In this document: positions 21,954 to 27,594 of the stretch, piece by piece
Layout of the letters: each line of letters opens with the position of its first letter
How positions within the stretch are numbered: the stretch's first letter is position 1
Assembly (NCBI GenBank): GCA_947588975.1
Contig: CANQAF010000008.1
Coordinates: forward strand, 1-27,594
Direction: 5' to 3'
DNA length: 27,594 nucleotides
From: an uncultured Bacilli bacterium
GTDB taxonomy: Bacteria; Bacillota_I; Bacilli_A; RF39; UBA660
Translations under genes and position numbers: made by a program
Notes under the pieces: model-generated
The model's database searches: none
Told to the model about the DNA's origin: nothing
Seen by the model: the letters and a program-made list of their open reading frames with translations, nothing else

Positions 21954-22835
21954 TTATTCTTTGACATTAATAATTTCTAAAATTCGATTTAAATCTGCAG
22001 TAGAAATAAATGAAATTTCTATTTTTTTATCTTTAATTTTTACCTTAGCATCTAATTTTTCGCTTAACATTTCCTCAACATATTTGAATTCTTTTGCCTC
22101 AGGTTGCTTTCTTTTTGGTATTTTAACGACACGTTCAAATTCGTCAGAATCTGTTAAATTTTCTATTTCACGAACAGAAAATTGTTCGTTTACAATCTTA
22201 TTAGCCATTTCGCGAATTTGTTGCTCATTATTTAATTTGCTTAATACACGAGCATGCCCCATCGTAATCTTAGACTCATTTACCAAGTTTTGCACATCTT
22301 CAGGTAAACGAAGCAACCCTAAAATATTTGTAATATGGCTTCTACTTTTACCAACTTTTAGAGCCAATTGCTCTTGCGTTAAATTTAAATGTTCTAACAT
22401 AGATTTATATGCATTTGCTTCTTCAATAGCGCTTAAATTTTCTCTTTGTAAGTTTTCAAGCAAAGCGATTTCCATCATCTGTTCATCAGTAAAACTACGG
22501 ATAATTGCAGGTATTTTTTCTAACCCGGCAAGTTTGCTTGCACGAACACGTCTCTCACCTGCTATAATTTCATATCCTTTAATACTTTTTTTAACAATAA
22601 TTGGTTGAAATACACCATGTTCTTTAATAGAAGATGCAAGCTCTTTTAAAGCATCATCGTCAAATGTTTTTCTTGGTTGATAAGGATTTGGACGTAATTC
22701 ACTAATATTTAACTCAACAATTTCCTCACTACTGGCTGTTTCATAAATTGTTTTTTCAATCATATCAACATCCAAATTTTCATTATTGAATAGTTGTTCT
22801 AATCCACGTCCTAACGCTCTTTTTTTAGTTTCCAT
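21954..22835 (-). CDS. parB: Chromosome-partitioning protein ParB (Spo0J)
   Basis: Binds parS sites, uses CTP to spread as a clamp and loads condensin; with ParA it segregates the origins. The 293-residue protein has the N-terminal ParA-activating tail (ALGRGLEQLF), the CTP domain (NPYQPRK at 50-56, GERRVRASK at 93-101, ENLQRENLSAIEEA at 127-140) and a helix-turn-helix at about 152-176. The end is the dimerisation domain. I start at the ATG at 22833-22835; a TTG at 22844 is also possible, and the AAGGAAG site fits neither perfectly. It overlaps the parA stop region. I found no perfect parS in the window. Confidence 0.96.
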   Translation of the reverse strand: METKKRALGRGLEQLFNNENLDVDMIEKTIYETASSEEIVELNISELRPNPYQPRKTFDDDALKELASSIKEHGVFQPIIVKKSIKGYEIIAGERRVRASKLAGLEKIPAIIRSFTDEQMMEIALLENLQRENLSAIEEANAYKSMLEHLNLTQEQLALKVGKSRSHITNILGLLRLPEDVQNLVNESKITMGHARVLSKLNNEQQIREMANKIVNEQFSVREIENLTDSDEFERVVKIPKRKQPEAKEFKYVEEMLSEKLDAKVKIKDKKIEISFISTADLNRILEIINVKE

Positions 22836-23610
22836 TTCGCTCAATCACTTCCTTCGCTAAATTCAAATAAGCTTCTGTTCCACGGCTTTGTGGATCATAT
22901 GAAATAATTGGTTTCCCATGGCTTGGTGCTTCCGATAAACGAACAAGTCTAGGAATAATCGTATCATACACTTTTTCTCTAAAATAACTCTTAATATCTT
23001 CCACTACTTCCAACCCTAGATTAGTTCGACTATCTAACATAGTAAGTAGCACACCCTCAATATTTAAAGTAGGATTTAAATTCTTTTGAGCAAGCATAAT
23101 TGTATTTAATAACTGCATAATTCCTTCCAGAGCAAAAAATTCACATTGTACTGGTATTATCACAGAATCAGCAGCAGTCAAAGCATTTGTTGTCAAAATA
23201 CCTAAAGATGGTGGGCAATCAATAATAATATAGTCAAATACATCTTTCGCTTGATCTAAGTATTTTTTTAACTGCGCACCTCTTGTAAATTCAGGATCTA
23301 ATTTACTTTTTTCCATCAATTCAAAATCAACACCTGCTAAATTGATTGTTGCAGGAATTACATATAAATTTTTAAATTTGGTACGAATAATTACTTCCTC
23401 TAATGTCGCTTCATCTTTTAATAGTTCATAGATACTTTTTTCATAATCAGTTTTGCCAATTCCTACTCCGGTAGTAGAATTTCCTTGCGGATCTAAATCA
23501 ACTAATAGTACTTTTTTCTTTAAAACTCCCAGTGAAGCTGCTAAATTAATGCTAGATGTTGTTTTACCAACTCCACCTTTTTGATTAACCAAAGCAATTA
23601 TTTTCCCCAT
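22825..23610 (-). CDS. parA: Chromosome-partitioning ATPase ParA (Soj)
   Basis: Deviant Walker ATPase that binds DNA nonspecifically as an ATP dimer and moves ParB-bound origins. The 261-residue protein has the deviant Walker A KGGVGKTT at 11-18 with its signature lysine K11, VDLDPQGN at 37-44, and IIDCPPSLG in the middle. I start at the ATG at 23608-23610 (MGKIIALVNQ) because GGTGAT lies 4-5 nt upstream and homologues begin there. An in-frame start at 23622 is weaker. Overlapping parB, it is the first gene of the operon. Its upstream region contains no clear consensus promoter. Confidence 0.97.
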   Translation of the reverse strand: MGKIIALVNQKGGVGKTTSSINLAASLGVLKKKVLLVDLDPQGNSTTGVGIGKTDYEKSIYELLKDEATLEEVIIRTKFKNLYVIPATINLAGVDFELMEKSKLDPEFTRGAQLKKYLDQAKDVFDYIIIDCPPSLGILTTNALTAADSVIIPVQCEFFALEGIMQLLNTIMLAQKNLNPTLNIEGVLLTMLDSRTNLGLEVVEDIKSYFREKVYDTIIPRLVRLSEAPSHGKPIISYDPQSRGTEAYLNLAKEVIERNGN

Positions 23611-23940
23611 ATAAATCACCATTTTCTAACTACATAATCTAACATATATTTTATCACATATCATTCTATTTGGCTATTGTTATTTTTATTTTGTATTCAA
23701 TTCCTATATTTTCTGGTTTTATATAAATAAAAAAGAAAAAATTATTTTTTAACATATTTTGAATTTTTTGAAAATTAATTGACAAGTTTTTGACATCTTG
23801 TAGGAAATTTATATAAGTCTTTAACACTTCATTATAATTTTCCAAATTTCTTAATTCAAACGTCATATAAACTATTTCATTCCTATTTTCTGATTTTTAA
23901 AAAGTTAAAAAATTATAATCATCAGTAGGAGGACGTCAAG
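23611..23940. other. AT-rich divergent intergenic region between parA and the XRE-type gene
   Basis: This 330-nt stretch is very AT-rich. On the plus strand it has a good promoter for the XRE-type gene (23790-23817) and its ribosome binding site. On the minus strand, the parA leader contains GGTGAT and TGATAAAAT-like text but no clear -35. I see no DnaA-box cluster, parS or tRNA. A 66-codon frame at 23666-23866 is not convincing. Confidence 0.7.
23790..23817 (+). promoter_or_regulatory. Promoter of the XRE-type gene
   Basis: A perfect TTGACA (23790-23795) is followed after 16 nt by TATAAG (23812-23817), one mismatch from consensus. Another TTGACA starts 11 nt earlier but has no matching -10. 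The leader would be about 115 nt. A closer TATAAT near 23913 is an alternative, without a good -35. Confidence 0.5.
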
Positions 23941-24153
23941 ATGATGTATAAACGATTAAAAGATTTGAAAAAAGATAAGTATTTAATACAAAGGGACATT
24001 TCTAGTATGTTAAGCATTTCCCAACATGGCTATTCTCATTCTGAGCCTAGCAACAATGCTATTCCAACTAATATGTTAACTCGCTTATCAAATTTTTATG
24101 GTACCAGTATTGATTATATACTAAAAAGTAGTAATAACAAAAAGAAAAATTAG
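23941..24153 (+). CDS. XRE-family DNA-binding protein, small
   Basis: 70-residue helix-turn-helix protein. The frame is MMYKRLKDLKKDKYLIQRDISSMLSIS, then GYSHSEPSNNAIPTNML and LSNFYGTSIDYILK, matching the Cro/C1 (HTH_3) five-helix fold through the AIPTNMLTRLSNFYGTS helix and SIDYIL end. The segment after helix 3 reads SHSEPSNN where relatives usually have a YExG-type turn, so binding may be altered. AGGAGG lies 8 nt ahead of the first ATG. It is the only plus-strand gene in this part and converges on ftsH. No partner toxin or phage gene is nearby. The target is unknown. Confidence 0.85.
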   Translation: MMYKRLKDLKKDKYLIQRDISSMLSISQHGYSHSEPSNNAIPTNMLTRLSNFYGTSIDYILKSSNNKKKN

Positions 24154-24182
24154 AAGATTATTTTTCCTCTAATTTTTCTTTT
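24140..24182. terminator. Bidirectional terminator between the XRE-type gene and ftsH
   Basis: AAAAGAAAAATTAGA (24140-24154) pairs perfectly over 15 bp with TCTAATTTTTCTTTT (24168-24182) around a 13-nt loop. The U-rich arm serves the plus strand, and the opposite arm serves the minus strand. It lies inside coding sequence on both sides: the XRE-type stop is in the left arm, the ftsH stop is in the loop, and the last ftsH codons make the right arm. Confidence 0.75.
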
Positions 24183-26146
24183 AATTCTTCTTTACTCATT
24201 TTAGAATATCCAGTAATTCCTTTTTCTTTTGCGAGATCTTTTAATTCACTTAAAGATAAATCATCTAAGCTTGCCTCTTTAAAATTACTGTAATCTACTT
24301 CTAGATCGTTATCTGGCATACAACCATGTTCTACCAAATAATCGATTTGTTCTTTTGTAAGTGTTTCATATTCTAATAAAGATTCAGCGATTAAATCTAA
24401 CAATTTTCTATTTTCGGAAATTGTTTTTTTCGTCACTTGATAACACTCGTTAATAATTTTTCTTTGTTCCTGATCAATTTCAAAAGCAACTTGACCAGAG
24501 AAATTACGACTTTTATTGTAATCTCTACCTAAGAATACACTAGATTCTTGATGTTCAAATTGAACTGGGCCTAAATCACTCATACCAAATTCAGTAATCA
24601 TAGCACGAGCAATTTTAGTCGCACGCTCTAAGTCATTTTGTGCTCCAGTCGTCATTTCATCAAAAACAATTTCTTCGGCAACACGTCCACCAAGTAATCC
24701 GCTAATTTGATCCAATAATTCCCTTTTTGTTGATAAATATGTTTCTTCTTTTGGTTGCATCATATTGTATCCACCAGCAGCGCCACGTGGAATAATTGTA
24801 ATTTTCTGAACCTCGTTAGCACCATCTAACTTAATACCCATAACTGCATGCCCAGCTTCATGATAGGCTACCACTTTACGCTCGCGTTCTGTATATTTAT
24901 GACTTTTTTTAGCAGGTCCCATAAGTACGCGGTCATGTGCTTCATCAATTTCAGCCATTGTAATTGCATTTTTATTTCTTCTAACAGCAAGTAAAGCAGC
25001 TTCATTTAATAAGTTTTCAAGATCTGCACCACTCATACCTACTGTTCTTCTTGCTATATTAGCTAATTTTACATCTTTAGCAAATACTTTATTTGCAGCA
25101 TGTACTTCTAAAATTTCCTCTCTACCTTTTACATCAGGTAAAGCAACTGTCACTTGACGATCAAAACGACCAGGTCTTAAAAGTGCAGGATCCAATACAT
25201 CCGGACGGTTAGTAGCTGCGATAATGATAATTCCTTCATTTGCACCAAATCCATCCATTTCTGTTAATAATTGATTTAAAGTTTGTTCACGTTCATCGTG
25301 TCCTCCACCTAAACCTGCTCCACGTTGACGTCCAACGGCATCAATTTCATCAATAAAGATTAAACATGGCGCATTATGTTTTGCTTGTTTAAACATATCA
25401 CGAACACGACTTGCACCTACTCCAACAAACAATTCTACAAAATCAGATCCGCTAATATAATAGAATGGCACATTTGCTTCACCAGCAACAGCACGTGCAA
25501 GTAAAGTTTTACCCGTTCCTGGAGGACCAACTAGTAAAACACCTTTTGGAATTCTAGCGCCTAATCGTTGAAATTTCTTTGGATTTTTTAAGAAATCAAT
25601 TAATTCTTGTACTTCTTCTTTTTCCTCTGTCAACCCTGCAACTTGCTTAAAGGTTACTTTTCTACTGTCTTCATTTAAACGCGCTCTACTTTTACCAAAA
25701 TCCATTGATTTATTTGCATTACCCATTTGACGAGTAATAAAGAAGAAAGCAGCACCAATTAAAATTACCATTGGTAATACATTAATTAGGAATAATAAGA
25801 AGGTACTAGATTCTGGATCACTTTCGGTATTTACTACAAAGCCATATTCTGCTTCTGCATCTAGTACTTTAGTCATAACTTCTTCAGCAAGAGGTACACG
25901 GAAAAAGAAACTTTCTCCTTCATTATAATTCTTTAATGTTCCTGTAATCTCATATACATGTGCACGGTCTCTTGGAGTAATTACAATCTCTTCTACGTTA
26001 TTGTTTTTTACTTCATCCATAAATACATCATAACTGATGACATTTACTTTTTGGTTAGTAATATTAAAAAAATAGATAATGCCAATTATGACAATAAATA
26101 GAAATAAATAAGGCATTAATCCACGTTTTACAACTTTTTTATTCAT
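24158..26146 (-). CDS. ftsH: ATP-dependent zinc metalloprotease FtsH with a C-terminal Rho-N/SAP-like tail
   Basis: Membrane AAA+ protease for quality control and regulated turnover. The 662-residue protein has two membrane helices (about 11-28 and 116-138) and an AAA domain with Walker A GPPGTGKT at 207-214, Walker B IFIDEID at 263-269, and the second region of homology at about 311-330. The zinc motif HEAGH is at 429-433, and the third ligand is probably D505. Residues 627-662 (LSLSELKDLAKEKGI, then SKMSKEELKEKL) resemble a Rho-N or SAP-type helical module and are not part of the usual core. I start at the ATG at 26144-26146, with AGGGAG 7 nt upstream. Distance to tilS is 16 nt. Confidence 0.96.
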   Translation of the reverse strand: MNKKVVKRGLMPYLFLFIVIIGIIYFFNITNQKVNVISYDVFMDEVKNNNVEEIVITPRDRAHVYEITGTLKNYNEGESFFFRVPLAEEVMTKVLDAEAEYGFVVNTESDPESSTFLLFLINVLPMVILIGAAFFFITRQMGNANKSMDFGKSRARLNEDSRKVTFKQVAGLTEEKEEVQELIDFLKNPKKFQRLGARIPKGVLLVGPPGTGKTLLARAVAGEANVPFYYISGSDFVELFVGVGASRVRDMFKQAKHNAPCLIFIDEIDAVGRQRGAGLGGGHDEREQTLNQLLTEMDGFGANEGIIIIAATNRPDVLDPALLRPGRFDRQVTVALPDVKGREEILEVHAANKVFAKDVKLANIARRTVGMSGADLENLLNEAALLAVRRNKNAITMAEIDEAHDRVLMGPAKKSHKYTERERKVVAYHEAGHAVMGIKLDGANEVQKITIIPRGAAGGYNMMQPKEETYLSTKRELLDQISGLLGGRVAEEIVFDEMTTGAQNDLERATKIARAMITEFGMSDLGPVQFEHQESSVFLGRDYNKSRNFSGQVAFEIDQEQRKIINECYQVTKKTISENRKLLDLIAESLLEYETLTKEQIDYLVEHGCMPDNDLEVDYSNFKEASLDDLSLSELKDLAKEKGITGYSKMSKEELKEKLEEK

Positions 26147-26162
26147 CAAAATTCTCCCTTCT

Positions 26163-27488
26163 TTAATAGTACTTTAGTATTATATCATACTTTTCATTTT
26201 TTGTTTTGTCAAATTTTGACTTCTTTAATCCAGGTAACCATACAATCGTCCCCTTAGAATCGACAACAATCGGCCACAAGTCTCTTTCATTCATCGGTAT
26301 TTTTTCGTCAATAAAGATATCATTAATCTTTTTTCGCCCCAACATCCCCTTAACTGTCATTTTATCCCCATTCATACGATTACGAACATGTAATGGAAAT
26401 ACAACTTCCTCACTTGATAAACGGCAGATGAAATTATCATCTTTAGAGCTTTTAGAAATAACTTCAATATTTTTACCATTTGGCAAATTCAAATATTGAA
26501 TTAATTCTATTTCATAAGACCCATTGGGTTCTTCATCACAAACAAAAGTTAATTTGTCATATGCTTTAACTGCCTTTAAATGATTTGGTAAATAAATATA
26601 GGCATTTGCTTTCTTAGACAAAATTAATTGTAAGATCAATTCTGCATGATGATCCGTAATTAACATTAAGTCATCTTGATATACATGCTCTAATATATAG
26701 TAAATGACTTTCATCGCAATCACATGATCCAATTTTAAAAATTCATCTAAATTTAATTCATTTTGCATATAAATGCGTGGCATTAAATTTTCTACCTGAC
26801 GGTCAATATAATTATTATATTCAAGTAAAGTACGACTAAATTTTAAAAATTTATGATGTACATTTGGATCTTCTTTTTTTAAAGCAGGCACCACATATTT
26901 ACGAAAGCGGTTTCTTGTGTATACATCTTTATCGTTTGAAGCATCTTTTACATATGGAATTTTATTTTTTTTATTGTATTCTATAATTTCTTCTTTAGTT
27001 ACACCAATAAAAGGTCTTAAGATTGTATAATTTCCCATTTCAACTTTATAAGAAAAACCACTATACCCTCTTAAAGTAGAGCCTCTTACAATACGCATTA
27101 AAATAGTTTCCATTAAATCATCACCATGGTGAGCTGTAAATAAAAATTTCGCATGATATTTTTTTACCAATTCTCCAAAATAATGATAACGTTTTGTCCT
27201 AGCTTCGTTATGAAAATTATCATCGCCATAATCTTCTATTTTCATATATTCAAAAATAATACCATGATTTCTACAGAATTTTTCCACAAAAATAGCTTCC
27301 TCGCTACTTTCTTTTCGAACGTTATGATTTACATGAGCACATACCACTGTAATTTCCATCGCATCTTTTACTTTAGAAAGCATATGTAAAAGTGCCATAG
27401 AATCTGGTCCACCACTGATTGCCGCAACTACAGTATCACCGTATTTAAAATTTACATCTTCCATTAAAAAACGATAAGCATCTTCCAT
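26163..27488 (-). CDS. tilS: tRNA(Ile)-lysidine synthetase TilS
   Basis: Converts C34 of tRNA-Ile(CAU) to lysidine so that it reads AUA and is charged with Ile. The 441-residue protein has the PP-loop motif SGGPDS at 25-30, AHHGDDLMETILMRI near 120-135, and the C-terminal tRNA-binding domains, with DLWPIVVDSKGTIVWLPGLKKS near 400-421. I start at the ATG at 27486-27488 (MEDAYRF) because AGAGGTG lies 6 nt upstream; a GTG three codons earlier lies within that site. It is directly upstream of ftsH, without the hpt gene often found between them in Bacillota. Confidence 0.97.
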   Translation of the reverse strand: MEDAYRFLMEDVNFKYGDTVVAAISGGPDSMALLHMLSKVKDAMEITVVCAHVNHNVRKESSEEAIFVEKFCRNHGIIFEYMKIEDYGDDNFHNEARTKRYHYFGELVKKYHAKFLFTAHHGDDLMETILMRIVRGSTLRGYSGFSYKVEMGNYTILRPFIGVTKEEIIEYNKKNKIPYVKDASNDKDVYTRNRFRKYVVPALKKEDPNVHHKFLKFSRTLLEYNNYIDRQVENLMPRIYMQNELNLDEFLKLDHVIAMKVIYYILEHVYQDDLMLITDHHAELILQLILSKKANAYIYLPNHLKAVKAYDKLTFVCDEEPNGSYEIELIQYLNLPNGKNIEVISKSSKDDNFICRLSSEEVVFPLHVRNRMNGDKMTVKGMLGRKKINDIFIDEKIPMNERDLWPIVVDSKGTIVWLPGLKKSKFDKTKNEKYDIILKYY

Positions 27489-27516
27489 GTAAAACACCTC
27501 TATTTAACTATTAAAT

Positions 27517-27545
27517 ATTATATAATATTTTTTTTATTTTTGAAA
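27517..27545 (-). promoter_or_regulatory. Possible tilS-ftsH promoter
   Basis: TATAAT (27522-27517) on the minus strand lies 17 nt downstream of TTTCAA (27545-27540). The -10 is perfect but the -35 matches at only about three positions. The surrounding sequence is AT-rich, so chance matches are likely. Confidence 0.4.
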
Positions 27546-27565
27546 GAATTATCACCATAATACTT

Positions 27566-27593
27566 AAAAAGAGTATATTTTTATAATATACTC
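27566..27593 (-). terminator. Terminator of an upstream gene outside the window
   Basis: On the minus strand GAGTATATT pairs perfectly with AATATACTC around a 5-nt loop, followed by five T. It would end a minus-strand gene that lies beyond the window's end, ahead of tilS. The U-run is short, so efficiency is uncertain. Confidence 0.6.
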
Positions 27594-27594
27594 A

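Noticed and set aside
21961..22608. 215-residue plus-strand frame antisense to parB
   Set aside because: It is a low-quality translation opposite a well-supported gene, with no domain and no ribosome binding site; shadow frames of this size are expected in AT-rich DNA.
23666..23866. 66-residue minus-strand frame in the parA upstream region
   Set aside because: No good ribosome binding site ahead of the ATG, very AT-rich and Lys/Asn/Ile-heavy text typical of chance frames, no recognisable domain, and it lies across a good plus-strand promoter.
23611..23940. Replication origin
   Set aside because: The region is AT-rich and beside parA, but I see no cluster of DnaA boxes and no dnaA or dnaN gene in the window.
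1..27594. tRNA, rRNA, CRISPR, insertion sequence or prophage
   Set aside because: Gaps are short and show no cloverleaf, repeat array, transposase or inverted-repeat ends; all larger frames are assigned to recognisable families.

Overview
The window is a compact, AT-rich (roughly one third G+C by eye) stretch of low-GC Gram-positive-type chromosome. TGA is a stop codon here (it ends secY, adk, map and a small membrane gene), so the standard bacterial code applies and this is not a code-4 mycoplasma. Gene order and proteins point to Bacillota, probably Bacilli or a nearby uncultured lineage: zinc-type S14, S18 and L36, a zinc-LID adenylate kinase, strong AGGAGG ribosome binding sites, and the blocks parA-parB-DUF951, ychF and rpsF-ssb-rpsR, which lie near oriC in Bacillus. 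No rRNA, tRNA, CRISPR array, insertion sequence or prophage gene is visible.

Layout from low to high coordinates; almost everything is on the minus strand. (1) 13-14316: the complete S10-spc-alpha ribosomal operon, read from rpsJ down to rplQ, with a promoter and structured leader upstream of rpsJ and an intrinsic terminator overlapping the rplQ stop codon. rpmD (L30) is missing between rpsE and rplO. (2) 14475-15239: a plus-strand short-chain dehydrogenase, divergent from rpsJ. (3) 15260-16971: a minus-strand unit of a 53-residue two-helix membrane protein, an IspD/TarI-family cytidylyltransferase and a LicD-family transferase, sharing a bidirectional terminator with the dehydrogenase. (4) 17022-18133: rpsF-ssb-rpsR with a near-consensus promoter, a leader that can hide the rpsF ribosome binding site, and a terminator. 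(5) 18176-20039: ychF and a Bax-inhibitor-1-like membrane protein. (6) 20068-23610: parA, parB, a DUF951 protein and an AbgT-family transporter, apparently one operon. (7) 23790-24182: a lone plus-strand XRE-type regulator. (8) 24140-27522: tilS-ftsH, convergent with the regulator and sharing a bidirectional terminator; a terminator of an off-window gene closes the window.

Most of the content is housekeeping: ribosome assembly, secretion, initiation-methionine removal, nucleotide balance, chromosome partition, single-strand DNA protection, tRNA decoding and membrane proteolysis. The part most likely to hold unfamiliar biology is the small membrane protein-cytidylyltransferase-LicD unit next to an SDR. 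It has the parts needed to make a CDP-linked polyol or alcohol and transfer its phosphate to a surface glycan. Other oddities are a 60-residue acidic tail on L3, a Rho-N/SAP-like tail on FtsH, an SSB that lacks the usual Pro-Phe tip, an extended IF-1, an altered adenylate kinase P-loop, and terminators folded into the last codons of genes. I found no clearly new multi-gene defence or mobile system.
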